Part shown: in pieces, positions 8,536 to 16,899 of the stretch
Position numbering within the stretch: position 1 is the first letter of the stretch
Layout: every line of letters begins with the position of its first letter
Source of the DNA: Clostridia bacterium
GTDB taxonomy: Bacteria; Bacillota; Clostridia; Lachnospirales; Lachnospiraceae
Direction: 5' to 3'
Assembly: GCA_910574255.1 (NCBI GenBank)
Contig: CAJTAK010000005.1
Coordinates: forward strand, 23,184-87,183
DNA length: 64,000 nt
Position numbers and translations under genes: made by a program
The notes under the pieces: generated by a model
Databases searched by the model: none
Told to the model about the DNA's origin: nothing
The model's input: the letters and a program-made list of their open reading frames with translations, nothing else

Positions 8536-8813
8536 CACTATCTTCCTTACTTAAATTGTTATCAACATCATTATACTGTATTGCCTATCGAAAAGATAGC
8601 ATATTTTATGAAACTTGTCGGCTGGGAACAGCTTGCAAGGCAAGGTGTCCCCAGATGGCAAGTCCACAAAAGGGTAGCTGGCGGCAGCCAGCGCAGGGGA
8701 AGCGTAGCGTCCCCTGTATGATTTGGAGCAGACCATGACTGCGGAAAATCACAGCCCTCCGGCGAGGAGCCTTCGGAGAACGCAATGCACCAACCTCTGG
8801 GTGGTGTATAATT
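8536..8813. other. Intergenic stretch without a recognisable gene
   Basis: About 280 bp lie between the AT-rich cargo and the iterons. Composition changes sharply at about 8620, where GC-rich element sequence resumes, which suggests the cargo insertion edge. No ORF with a ribosome-binding site was seen. Confidence 0.5.
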
Positions 8814-9121
8814 GCGCCCTATCCGAGTTCTTGGATAGGGCGCATTATCCGAGATAAAAACTTATCCGAGGTAAATTGATTAAATCCGATGAATACAGCA
8901 TTTGAAAACGATTATCTCGGATAATTAACCCCGCTTTCAATTGTGGGTGATTTGTACTTATCCGAGATAATTGGGTAAATCACACCTTTGCCTCTGATAA
9001 TTTTTGAAATGGCAGTTGCTCTTTTCATAAATAATTATCCGAGATAATTTCTTTGAAAGCCTTTCATATCGGCAGCTTTGAGAGTTACCTCGGATAATTG
9101 GAAATCTCGGATAATGCGCCC
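8814..9121. repeat. Iteron cluster and hairpin, candidate replication origin of the inner element
   Basis: The 13-mer TTATCCGAGATAA or a one-base variant occurs at 8845, 8862, 8958 and 9035. Its reverse complement occurs at 8912, 9085 and, minus one base, 9103. The region is bounded by a perfect 18-bp inverted repeat (8838-8855 and 9104-9121, GGGCGCATTATCCGAGAT) and preceded by an 11-bp-stem hairpin (8814-8824 with 8833-8843). Repeated sites beside a RepA-like winged-helix gene and in an element with its own primase and helicase fit an iteron origin. Confidence 0.7.
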
Positions 9122-9129
9122 TTAGTAAA

Positions 9130-9426
9130 CTAAGGGGTTTCCGGCTTCTCCCGTTCCAGCATTTTTTTCAATAGTTCCTGCGTGTCCTGCCTGTGAAAAA
9201 TGAGTTTCAACAACAGCATGACATCATCATCTGTTAGGCGTTCCGGCTCTTGCAGAAAACTTTCCAGCATACCGCCACGAGTGCAGAGCCGGTGCGTCCG
9301 TTCCTTTCGGGTAAGCTGCTTTAACTGGTGCTGCAATGCCTTTTCATCATTGATGGCTTTCCGCAGTTTCTTTTCGCTTTTCTCCAGCTCCCGGTTGAGC
9401 TTTTCCAGCTTCGAGGTATCAGGCAA
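9130..9426 (-). CDS. DUF3847 family protein
   Basis: This 98-residue protein starts at TTG 9426 behind AAAGGAGG (9 nt). It is almost entirely charged coiled coil in residues 1-45 (KLEKLNRELEKSEKKLRK), followed by a short helical C-terminus. It matches DUF3847, which is common beside MobA/MobL relaxases on mobilizable elements. A relaxosome accessory role is plausible. It overlaps the upstream RepA-like gene by 8 bp and sits next to the iterons. Confidence 0.8.
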   Translation of the reverse strand: MPDTSKLEKLNRELEKSEKKLRKAINDEKALQHQLKQLTRKERTHRLCTRGGMLESFLQEPERLTDDDVMLLLKLIFHRQDTQELLKKMLEREKPETP

Positions 9427-9760
9427 GGGCAGCGTCCTCCTTTCCCGGTATCAGCACATAAATCCTATTCGGTTCTCCCACGCCCTGACGCACCCGCATG
9501 ATAAGTCCGGCGTTTTCCAGTTCATTCAGAGAACGCTTGACCGTCATGGGACTGCGGGACAGGACTGCGGCAATGGCTGTGACAGGGAAGCAGACAAACA
9601 GGATTCCGTTCTCGTCCTCCTGCCCTTTGGATAGCATAGCGTCCAGCATCCGGCAGTACATGACCTTTGCGGTGCTGCTGACTGGAAATCCTGTCAACGC
9701 TCTGGGAAATGGCATACAGGGCGGCAATGGTGTGTCTATCGTCATAAATTCAAAATTCAT
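9419..9760 (-). CDS. RepA-like winged-helix replication initiator (short form)
   Basis: This 113-residue protein has PRALTGFPVSSTAKVMYCRMLDA followed by a winged helix (VTAIAAVLSRSPMTVKRSLNELENAGL) and a wing ending in NRIYVLIPG. This is the RepA N-terminal domain of Firmicutes plasmids and ICEs. The start is ATG 9760 behind AGGAA. It lies 300 bp from the iterons, its likely target. It is shorter than the second RepA in the window (about 250 residues) and lacks a C-terminal domain. Confidence 0.8.
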   Translation of the reverse strand: MNFEFMTIDTPLPPCMPFPRALTGFPVSSTAKVMYCRMLDAMLSKGQEDENGILFVCFPVTAIAAVLSRSPMTVKRSLNELENAGLIMRVRQGVGEPNRIYVLIPGKEDAALA

Positions 9761-9945
9761 TCGGTGTGTTCCTCCTTTTTCTTTGATCGTTTGAATAAAT
9801 AACGGGGGCAGTCAATCACAACCGCCCGGAAGCTCTGCTTGCACCCATGCTGGCATTTCCGGCATAATTCGTTGTAAGTGACACGCCCCCGGTCATTGAG
9901 GTAAAAGGAAAGCTCATGCTTCCTCTTTTTGCTCATTCTCGGCAT
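9757..9945 (-). CDS. Small Cys-containing basic protein, function unknown
   Basis: This 62-residue protein starts at ATG 9945 behind AGGAAATACA and overlaps the RepA-like start by 4 bp (ATGA type). It has a CRKCQHGC motif and a later Cys, suggesting one zinc site, and a basic C-terminus. It looks like a small nucleic-acid-binding protein of the replication operon. Confidence 0.65.
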   Translation of the reverse strand: MPRMSKKRKHELSFYLNDRGRVTYNELCRKCQHGCKQSFRAVVIDCPRYLFKRSKKKEEHTE

Positions 9946-10428
9946 ATTGTATTTCCTCCCGTTTTAGTGTATGGTTTCGGGGCGATTTTCGGCAAAATTA
10001 CGGTCATAGAGCCGATTAAAATCTCCCGAAGTATCAGCGATAGGGTAGACTATCCCCCTATCAGATTGTCGTGTTTCGGTATCATTTCGGTGTCAGTTCG
10101 CCAGTTCTCCCCGGTGTCGTTCCTCCCCTGAATCTCACAGCGGCGTATCGCTCCCTTTGGTACGCTCGTTTCGGTCAGGGTTCCTCCACATCCCTGCCAA
10201 AAGTCATGGCGCTACATCGCCGGGGAAGCATATCCCACACAGGCTGGTCATTCGATTGGAATAATCCATCGATGAACTACCTGTATCATAGAACATTTTT
10301 GTGCCCTGTGCCGTATGTCCACAAAGTAGGAATTAGGGGTAAAAATCAGAAATTTCCACGATTGCGGAAAGTGTGATATAATCCAGATAAGCGGCAGCAA
10401 TGAAACCATTGGAAAGGAGCGTGCGCCC
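9946..10428. other. Intergenic control region between divergent replication operon and XRE regulator
   Basis: There is no supported gene in this roughly 480 bp. It contains a GATAGGG/CCCTATC hairpin near 10040-10062 and a TATAAT box at 10376-10381 that fits transcription of the XRE gene. The sequence TTTCC-N8-GGAAA just before that box could be an operator. Confidence 0.5.
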
Positions 10429-11235
10429 ATGAAAGGAGCAACAAGCATACAGGAACGCCTTTGGGAACTCCGCAAGGACAAAGGCTTAAATCTGGAAGAA
10501 CTATCAAAGCTGACAGGCATTTCCAAATCAGCTCTTGGAAGTTATGAAAAAGAGGATTTTAAGGAAATCAATCATGGCAACCTTATCACGCTGGCAGACT
10601 TCTATGGGGTCTCTGTTGATTATCTACTGTGCCGGACAGAGAACAGGGAGCAGATCAACACACCATTGACGGAGCTGCATTTGAATGATGAGATGGTGGC
10701 ACTGCTGAAAAGCGGTCGGATTAACAACCGTCTGCTCTGTGAGCTTGCTACACATAAAGATTTTATCAAGTTTCTTGCAGACATTGAGATTTATGTGGAC
10801 GGGATTGCTACCATGCAGATTCAAAACCTCAATGCACTTGTCGATACCGTCCGGCATGAAATCATTGAACGGTATCGCCCAGGCGAAGATGACCCGCATT
10901 TGAAAGTGCTGCAAGCCGCCCATATCAGTGATGATGAGTATTTCAGTCACATGGTTCTGGATGACCTCAACCTGATTATCCGGGATATTCGGGAAGCCCA
11001 CAAAAAGGACAGTGAGAGTGCGCCCCAGACCACCGTTGCCGATGAATTGAAAGAAAATCTCGAAGCAGTCGAAAATTTCAAGGGCAGCCGGGATGAAAAG
11101 CTGGTTGTCCTTTACTGCAAGCAGCTCGGTATCAACTATAAAAATCTGTCAGACGAAGAATTTCGCTGGCTGATTCGGATTCTCAAAAAATCAAAGAAAA
11201 TGGGAACGCCTATCAGCCAGAGGAAAAAACGGTAA
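10429..11235 (+). CDS. XRE-family transcriptional regulator
   Basis: This 268-residue protein has an N-terminal Cro/CI helix-turn-helix (residues 5-65: LRKDKGLNLEELSKLTGISKS, then a YGVSVDYLL end). A long helical C-terminal region has no recognised catalytic motif. The start is ATG 10429 behind AAAGGAG. It is the only plus-strand gene in the island and is divergent from the replication/mobilization operon, so it probably controls that operon and itself. A strong hairpin follows the stop codon. Confidence 0.88.
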   Translation: MKGATSIQERLWELRKDKGLNLEELSKLTGISKSALGSYEKEDFKEINHGNLITLADFYGVSVDYLLCRTENREQINTPLTELHLNDEMVALLKSGRINNRLLCELATHKDFIKFLADIEIYVDGIATMQIQNLNALVDTVRHEIIERYRPGEDDPHLKVLQAAHISDDEYFSHMVLDDLNLIIRDIREAHKKDSESAPQTTVADELKENLEAVENFKGSRDEKLVVLYCKQLGINYKNLSDEEFRWLIRILKKSKKMGTPISQRKKR

Positions 11236-11239
11236 AAAA

Positions 11240-11283
11240 AACCGCTGTTGCATGGTTGGGGTGCCTTCCATGTAGCAGCGGTT
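11240..11283 (+). terminator. Intrinsic terminator-like hairpin after XRE gene
   Basis: The 16-nt arms at 11240-11255 and 11268-11283 (AACCGCTG...CAGCGGTT) pair with two imperfect positions. A moderately T-rich stretch follows. It lies between the convergent XRE gene and DUF1835-type gene and could serve both. Confidence 0.6.
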
Positions 11284-11296
11284 CTTGCTGTGGTTA

Positions 11297-12259
11297 TTAT
11301 TTCATTCGTTTTCTTAATATCCGGCGATAATTTGTTTCTCCCTTTGGTGCGTCCTGTATAATTTCCAACACACCATCTTCAAGCATTTTATCAATGCGAT
11401 TAGAAATCCATACATCACTAATTCCAAGTTGATATTTTCCTAAAACATTACCTATAACAATAGCCATTTTGAATTGCTCTGGCTGTTCCGCAATTTCACG
11501 AAGAATGAAACTATCATATATATCTTCTGAAACACTTTGCAATTTACCATTTAGCATTGCACGCAAAGGTGCATTTTCATTTTGAAGTTGATTCCATTTC
11601 ATAGCACAAGCTGAAAGAAATACAGGCTTAGCTTTTTCTTGTAGAGTTATATATTTTCCCCATTCGCCAGGAGAAACCTCACCCCATGCTATTTTGGATA
11701 TCATAGTATTTTCTTTTCCATATTCCCAGGCAGGTAACTTAACCAAATAAATTGTTGTCTGACAGTTTAATGGTCGAAGTTGTTTCATAAGCCAGTACAT
11801 ACCGCAAAGTTCATCCGGATTATAGCTATACCAAATACGAACTTCTTCCCCAGCTACATATCGTTCAATAACCGAAGACAATGTAGTTTTAATTTTCTGT
11901 ATTTTTTCTTCAACCTGATAGTCTAAATCCTCTACAAACCAGACAGACAGCATTTTCTTGAGAACATTTTTCCGCTGTTCGCCAATTCCATTATCAGAAA
12001 TATCTCCCACACTAAGAGCCATATCAAAACAATAAACATCACTGCTCTTGCCTCCCAATGGAATAGCATTCTCCCAAGCAATATGTTCTTGTTCCTGTGC
12101 TTGAATTTGTGCTTCTTTCATTTCATCTGAAGATGGAACACTCCCATCTTCGTGCCTCATAAAGACCGAAACTGCACTTCCTCTATACTTTCCCTTACCG
12201 TAAGTTTGGGCAATTTTCAAACTTCCACAGGCACTTTCACCAAATACAATTTCAATCAT
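11297..12259 (-). CDS. DUF1835/DUF3658 domain protein
   Basis: This 320-residue protein begins MIEIVFGESACGSLKIAQ, typical of the DUF1835 N-terminal domain. Its last 110 residues, ending in NYRRILRKRMK, fit DUF3658. The start is ATG 12259 behind GGAGGTATATAAG. Function is unknown; such proteins are frequent passengers near regulators in Firmicutes. The gene is AT-richer than its neighbours, suggesting separate acquisition. Confidence 0.75.
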   Translation of the reverse strand: MIEIVFGESACGSLKIAQTYGKGKYRGSAVSVFMRHEDGSVPSSDEMKEAQIQAQEQEHIAWENAIPLGGKSSDVYCFDMALSVGDISDNGIGEQRKNVLKKMLSVWFVEDLDYQVEEKIQKIKTTLSSVIERYVAGEEVRIWYSYNPDELCGMYWLMKQLRPLNCQTTIYLVKLPAWEYGKENTMISKIAWGEVSPGEWGKYITLQEKAKPVFLSACAMKWNQLQNENAPLRAMLNGKLQSVSEDIYDSFILREIAEQPEQFKMAIVIGNVLGKYQLGISDVWISNRIDKMLEDGVLEIIQDAPKGETNYRRILRKRMK

Positions 12260-12275
12260 CTTATATACCTCCGAT

Positions 12276-12665
12276 TTAATTACTCCCGTATGAATAAATT
12301 ATATCATGCAAAACAATTTCTTCTGCCCGGTTGTGAATGTTATTACAACGCTGCACCCATTCCATTTGTTGAGTTCGCTTCAATTCCTCTGTCACGCCCT
12401 CGGTGGCTTTCATCTGCTCCATGATAGTGTCTAACCGTTCCTGTGCCTGTTCGTTCAGGTCTGCAAGATATGTCCACAATTCTCCGGTCAGTATCAATGT
12501 ATTCAATCTGGCTGGGTGGACTTCCCTTAAATATTCCCGGTGCATCCGTCCGTACTTTCCGATAGGGCGGTGTTCCTCCGGCAGTTTCAAGTCCGGGATG
12601 TAGTAATCTCCGACAAGGATATAATCAATTCCGTTTTCCGTTATTCTTGGTTTCAATTCTCTCAT
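12276..12665 (-). CDS. tnpV: TnpV family transposon-encoded protein
   Basis: This 129-residue protein contains ITENGIDYILVGDYYIPDL and EHRPIGKYGRMHREYLREVHP, the typical TnpV sequence first seen in Tn4451/Tn4453. Its biochemical role is not known. The start is ATG 12665 behind AGGAGGTAAGGAAC, inside the end of the XRE gene (41 bp overlap). Confidence 0.88.
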   Translation of the reverse strand: MRELKPRITENGIDYILVGDYYIPDLKLPEEHRPIGKYGRMHREYLREVHPARLNTLILTGELWTYLADLNEQAQERLDTIMEQMKATEGVTEELKRTQQMEWVQRCNNIHNRAEEIVLHDIIYSYGSN

Positions 12666-12897
12666 GTTCCTTACCTCCTGTGGAAGCAGGCTCGTCTGGT
12701 ACTAACTCAATCACATCGGTAATCTCACAATTCAGCGTTTCGCAGATACGGGCTAATGTATCCATGCTGATGTGCTTTCCCTCTTTGCTCATGTTGGCAA
12801 TCATATTTGTTGTCATACCAGCAGCAAGCCTTAAATCCTCTTTCCTCATATCACGCTCTAACAGTGTGTGCCAGAGTGGTTTATAGCTGATGTGCAT
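12625..12897 (-). CDS. Small XRE-family regulator
   Basis: This 90-residue protein starts at ATG 12897 behind AGGAAAACA; the longer frame from 12987 has no site. One Cro/CI HTH fills residues 8-65 (LERDMRKEDLRLAAGMTTNMI, then LARICETLNCEITDVIEL). Together with TnpV and the downstream recombinase it forms a common accessory cassette of gut Firmicutes ICEs, and probably represses the cassette. Confidence 0.85.
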   Translation of the reverse strand: MHISYKPLWHTLLERDMRKEDLRLAAGMTTNMIANMSKEGKHISMDTLARICETLNCEITDVIELVPDEPASTGGKEHERIETKNNGKRN

Positions 12898-13169
12898 ATT
12901 GTTTTCCTGCCTTTCTATCCATACCACCGGGGCGGCTGCCCCGGCAGGAACTTTTCTCTTATTATAGCACCAATCTTGTGAAATCACAATTTATTCTTGT
13001 ATCCTGCCGCTGATACCGTCTGGATTGGCTTTCCCTTTCTTTTTGTTCCCTTTAATTAGCCATGAACTGCTTGATTCCCTGTGATTTTGCTCATGTGAGA
13101 TAAAGAAGTAAAAGAAGTGTAAAAAATTTTGCCGTTCCCTGTCCGGCTGACTGCCGGACGGGTCGGGCT

Positions 13170-14792
13170 TTAGTCGGGCAACTCTACCTTGCCGACAAAA
13201 GAGTAATAGATTTCGATTTCCTGTCTGCGGAGCTTCCCCCGGCGTTTCCCGTCAAGGGCTTCCGATTCGTGGATTACGATTTTCTCCACAAACTCCCGTA
13301 ACAGGGTAGGGGTGAGTTCCTCAAAGCTGGTGTACTTGCGTACCACTTTCATAAACTTTTCAGCGTTTGCCGTGGCTTCCAGCGTTTTAGAAAGTTCGCT
13401 CTGCAAAGCGGCGGCTATCTCTTTCAGTTCCTTTTGCTCGGCTTCGTAGTCTGCCGAAAGCTCCGTGAAACGCTCGTCCGATATGCGCCCGGTCACGCTG
13501 TCCTCATACAGCCGCTTGAAGATGGCGGAGAGTTCCGCAATCCGTTTTTCTGCCGCTTCCAGTTCTTTCTTCTTTGCGGCGTTCCGGCGTTTGCTCCCGT
13601 CCTCGGTCTGCTCGGTCAACAGCTTCATAAACCGGGCTTCGTGCTTGGCGGCATAGCTGGTGACTTTCCGTAAATTCTCGGTCACTCCGGCGGTTAAAAG
13701 GTCGGTGCGGATAAAATGCGCCGTACAGTCTGCCGTGCGCTTCTTGTAGCTGCCGCAGATATAGCAGTCCTGCCGCCGCTTGTCCGTCTGATAGCGTTGC
13801 TGGTACATGACGCTGCCGCAGTCGGCACAAAAGAGCAAGCCGGAGAACAAACCCACTTCATCATAGCGGTTAGGGCGTTTGCGCTGCTTGCGCAGCTCCT
13901 GCACACGCTCCCATGTGTCCTTGTCGATTATCTGCTCGTGGTGGTTCTCGAAGATTGCCTGTTTGTCCTCGCTGTTGTAGATAATCTTGCTGCACTTGTA
14001 GGATTGTGTGGTGGTCTTGAAGTTCACAAGGCAGCCCGTGTATTCCCGGTTTTCAAGGATATGTACCACGGTGTTCGCCGCCCACTTGCACTCATAGCCG
14101 GGGTGGTAGCGGCGGGTTCTCCCTGTCCGGCGGTATTCCAGCGTTCCCGGCGTGGGGATTTCCTGCTCCGTGAGCATACGGGCTATCTTGGTCGGTCCGT
14201 TCCCGGCAAGGCAAAGGCTGTATATCTGCTTCACCACGGGGGCGGCTTCTTCGTCAATGATGAACTTTTCGTCCTCGTCCATGAGGTAACCGTACACGGG
14301 CTTGCTTGTGACGGGCTTCCCACTCATGCCTTTTGAGCGTTTTACCGCCCGGATTTTCTTGCTCGTATCCCTCACCAGCCATTCGTTAAAAATGTTACGC
14401 AAGGGGGCAAAATCATTCTCGCCCTGTGCGCTGTCAACGCCGTCATTGATTGCAATGAAGCGGACGCCGTTCTGTGGGAAAATCATTTCTGTGTACATTC
14501 CCACTTGTAAATAATTTCGCCCTAACCTTGACATATCCTTTACTATGACCGTTCCCACAAGCCCCGCTTCAATGTCGGCAAGCATGGACTGGAAGCCGGG
14601 TCTTTGGAAATTTGCCCCGGAGAATCCGTCGTCCGTGTACCATTTGAGGTTGGAAAAGCCGTTCTGTTTGGCGTAGGCTTCAAGGATTCGCTTCTGGTTG
14701 CTTATGGAGTTGGATTCGCCTTGAAGCGTGTCCTCGTGCGACAATCTCGGATATAGGGCGGTAATCAGTTTTTGGGTGGTCTGTCTTGTCAT
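13170..14792 (-). CDS. Second large serine recombinase (DUF4368 type)
   Basis: The protein has 540 residues from ATG 14792 (GGAGG, 5 nt) or 544 from ATG 14804. The resolvase domain has its catalytic serine in YPRLSHEDTLQGES and the DMSRLGRNYLQ motif. A recombinase domain and a zinc ribbon with CADCGSVM follow (about residue 330), then a coiled coil (about 410-480) and a DUF4368 end with IEIYYSFVGKVELPD. It is clearly distinct from the first recombinase at 1580-3250, so two recombination systems coexist. A GC-rich hairpin (13141-13159) lies just after its stop. It may serve the cassette with XRE and TnpV or the outer ICE itself. Confidence 0.92.
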   Translation of the reverse strand: MTRQTTQKLITALYPRLSHEDTLQGESNSISNQKRILEAYAKQNGFSNLKWYTDDGFSGANFQRPGFQSMLADIEAGLVGTVIVKDMSRLGRNYLQVGMYTEMIFPQNGVRFIAINDGVDSAQGENDFAPLRNIFNEWLVRDTSKKIRAVKRSKGMSGKPVTSKPVYGYLMDEDEKFIIDEEAAPVVKQIYSLCLAGNGPTKIARMLTEQEIPTPGTLEYRRTGRTRRYHPGYECKWAANTVVHILENREYTGCLVNFKTTTQSYKCSKIIYNSEDKQAIFENHHEQIIDKDTWERVQELRKQRKRPNRYDEVGLFSGLLFCADCGSVMYQQRYQTDKRRQDCYICGSYKKRTADCTAHFIRTDLLTAGVTENLRKVTSYAAKHEARFMKLLTEQTEDGSKRRNAAKKKELEAAEKRIAELSAIFKRLYEDSVTGRISDERFTELSADYEAEQKELKEIAAALQSELSKTLEATANAEKFMKVVRKYTSFEELTPTLLREFVEKIVIHESEALDGKRRGKLRRQEIEIYYSFVGKVELPD

Positions 14793-14925
14793 GGTTTCCT
14801 CCATTTCCGACAGCCAGCCCCACTATTCCGTAGGTTTATTATATCATAGGGCGGGGCTTGCTGTACAGTCCTTTTTGCTACTTTATGTCGAAAAATATCA
14901 CATTATTTTATTAAGGCTTATCGCA

Positions 14926-15123
14926 TTACATAGCGTGTGCGGCTGTTCCTCCGGCTGCGCTTTCGGCTTCCAGCACTTTCATCATCTTGTCGGCGGCGGT
15001 GGCGGTCGTGCCTTGCTTGAAGTAGCCGGAAACCACAAGGACGGTGTTCCCCCGGCGTACCTCGGTCACGCAATCCGGGCGGCGGGCGGTAGTGGCGGTG
15101 CTTCTGTTGGGGGTGTCGGTCAT
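14926..15123 (-). CDS. tnpW: TnpW family transposon-encoded protein
   Basis: This 65-residue protein contains CVTEVRRGNTVLVVSGYF and a KQGTTATAADKMMKVLE helix, the TnpW signature. The start ATG 15123 overlaps the DnaC-like stop codon (ATGA), so the two are coupled. Function is unknown; it is commonly found with the DnaC/RepA genes of Tn1549-type elements. Confidence 0.85.
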   Translation of the reverse strand: MTDTPNRSTATTARRPDCVTEVRRGNTVLVVSGYFKQGTTATAADKMMKVLEAESAAGGTAAHAM

Positions 15124-15971
15124 AGGCTCTCCTTTCTGTTCAGCAGCGTTTTAAGCTGTTCCATTTTCTCCCTTGCTCTGGCTTTCCTGAAATTCTCCCC
15201 GGTAATGCGGACGGGGGTACACATTTCAATAAGGCGGTCATAAATGCGGGCGTGGGACGTGTCCTCCGGGTTCTGCAATTCTTCCAGCGTCAAATTTGTT
15301 GTGACAATCAGCGGCTTTCTGCTGCGGTATCGGCTGTCAACCACGTTGTAAACCTGTTCAAGCCCGTATTCCGTGCCACGCTCCATGCCGAAATCGTCAA
15401 GGATAAGCAGAGGGAAGCTGCAAAGGCGGGCTATGTACTCGTTACGGTCTTTGAAGCTGGCGGCAAGGTCATTGAGTATCAAGGCAAAGTTTGTCATGCA
15501 CACGGAAACCTCTTTCTCCATGAGGGCGTTGGCGATACACCCGGCGAAATAGCTTTTGCCTGTGCCTACCATGCCCCATAACAGATAGCCGATATTCCCG
15601 GCTTTCATTTCCTCCCAACACTCCACATAGGCATGGGCTTTGTGCATTTGGGGGCATTTCCCGTTGTCGTTTTCAAACGTCCATTCCCGCATAGCCGGGT
15701 CGGTGAAGCCTGTCCGTTTCAGCCGTTCCACTTCCTCCCGGTGCTTGTATTCCCTATGGCTGGCTTCCAGCATTTCCCGGCGTTTCCGCTGGCAGTCACA
15801 TTCTTTCGGGTGGCGGTCACGCCCGAAAAAGGTTTTGCCCTCCGGGAAGTAGGCTTCTTTGGGATGGCGGCAGCTCCCGCAATATAAAAGCCCGTCCTCC
15901 CCGGTGTAGTCCTCCGGCTCTGCTTCCTGTGCCGTGGCAAGCCGGAAAATGGCGTTATCGTAATCACACAT
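15120..15971 (-). CDS. DnaC/IstB-like AAA+ ATPase (helicase loader)
   Basis: This 283-residue protein starts at ATG 15971 behind AGGAGG (8 nt). An N-terminal zinc module has LYCGSCRHPKE and ECDCQ. The ATPase core has Walker A GMVGTGKSYF (about residue 140) and Walker B LLILDDFGME (about 195). It ends in an arginine-finger region DRLIEMCTPVRI. This domain set is that of ICE-encoded DnaC-like loaders, which bring the replicative helicase to the element's origin. It follows RepA in the same operon. Confidence 0.9.
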   Translation of the reverse strand: MCDYDNAIFRLATAQEAEPEDYTGEDGLLYCGSCRHPKEAYFPEGKTFFGRDRHPKECDCQRKRREMLEASHREYKHREEVERLKRTGFTDPAMREWTFENDNGKCPQMHKAHAYVECWEEMKAGNIGYLLWGMVGTGKSYFAGCIANALMEKEVSVCMTNFALILNDLAASFKDRNEYIARLCSFPLLILDDFGMERGTEYGLEQVYNVVDSRYRSRKPLIVTTNLTLEELQNPEDTSHARIYDRLIEMCTPVRITGENFRKARAREKMEQLKTLLNRKESL

Positions 15972-16033
15972 AAAATCGTCCTCCTTGTTCATGGTCTTTT
16001 ACGCCCTGTTTACGGGGCGTTGTGTCTATGCGG

Positions 16034-16789
16034 TCAAAGGCTCTCGCCCTCCTTGTAGGAATAATCGGGGATTCCTTTCTTTCCTGTGCCTTTCCTGTCA
16101 CGTCTTGCCCACATACGGACAGCGGCGGCATGGTTGGCGTACACTTTCCCGTAGGCGGCTATGAACTCGCTCAATTCCTCAATGAACCGTTCCAGCCTGT
16201 CTTGGTATTCCCCTTTCAGCTCCGCATACTCGGATTCGGAGAGGAAAAGGTTTTTATATCTGCCAAAGGGTGCGGGCTGCTCCCCACTCACTCCTTTTCG
16301 TTGGTTCTCTTTTAGTTGGTTTATAGTAAGTTGGTTAGGGGTCGGTTTTCCGTCCAACGCAAAGGTCGGTTTTCCGTCCTTATGAGGGTCGCTTTTCCGG
16401 CTATCAGAGGGTCGGTTTTCCGGCTGTATGGCGGTCATATGGTCGGAAAACTGTACCACTGGCATTTGCGGTATTTTCACATAAAGGCGGTTGGGTGCGG
16501 AGAAGCCCCGGCGTTCCCTCACCAGAAGCCCGGTAGCGTCCAGCTCGTTCAGTGCGCTTTTTATGGCGGTGCTGCCTTTATCCAGCGTTTCCGTTATCTC
16601 CGAAACGGGATAGACAATATACGTCCTGCCCTCGCTGTCCTGCCAGCCGTTCTTCTGTGAGAGGGTGGAACGGTCAAGGAGCAGCCCATAGAGCAGCCTT
16701 GCGGTATGCGACAAGTCCATTTTCAGCAGAAAATAGGGATAGGGCAGAAAACGGGGCAATATGGTGTCGGCTGTGATGTAATCGGTTAT
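16034..16789 (-). CDS. RepA-type replication initiator (outer ICE), probable ATA start
   Basis: This is about 251 residues. The winged-helix RepA N-terminal domain is clear: LPRFLPYPYFLLKMDLSHTA, then EITETLDKGSTAIKSALNEL and a wing with NRLYVKIPQ. The C-terminal half is linker plus a helical domain. The start is odd: AGGAGG ends at 16798 (overlapping an in-frame GTG that it therefore cannot serve), and the codon at optimal 8-nt spacing is ATA (16787-16789), giving MTDYITADTI. No ATG or GTG fits better. It lies downstream of the relaxase and Cys-rich VLP genes and upstream of dnaC. Confidence 0.85.
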   Translation of the reverse strand: MTDYITADTILPRFLPYPYFLLKMDLSHTARLLYGLLLDRSTLSQKNGWQDSEGRTYIVYPVSEITETLDKGSTAIKSALNELDATGLLVRERRGFSAPNRLYVKIPQMPVVQFSDHMTAIQPENRPSDSRKSDPHKDGKPTFALDGKPTPNQLTINQLKENQRKGVSGEQPAPFGRYKNLFLSESEYAELKGEYQDRLERFIEELSEFIAAYGKVYANHAAAVRMWARRDRKGTGKKGIPDYSYKEGESL

Positions 16790-16899
16790 GGTTCTCACCT
16801 CCTGTCTGTGGCTTCCTGTTACGCAGTTAAAACGCTGTTTTCGGGGGTAAAGGATAAATGTATCGGCTACCCTTTGAGGGCGGTCAAAAAAGCCTTGAT

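Larger units (their letters stand above)
1489..10420. mobile_element. Inner mobilizable element (serine recombinase, primase/helicase, MobA/MobL relaxase, iterons); right end unresolved
   Basis: The left end is placed at about 1489 because homology of the minus-strand maff2 reading frame stops abruptly there, 90 bp beyond the stop codon of a large serine recombinase. This is the arrangement seen at ends of Tn4451-type elements. The module holds recombinase, VapE/P4-like helicase, CHC2 primase, MobA/MobL relaxase, cargo, iterons, DUF3847 and a RepA-like winged helix protein, which looks like a self-contained mobilizable and replicating unit. The missing 5' part of maff2 was not found elsewhere in the window, so the right end given here is only nominal. 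Confidence 0.45.

Noticed and set aside
8845-9114. Insertion sequence ends as explanation for the TTATCCGAGATAA repeats
   Set aside because: There are many copies in both orientations at irregular spacing without a transposase gene between them; iterons fit better.
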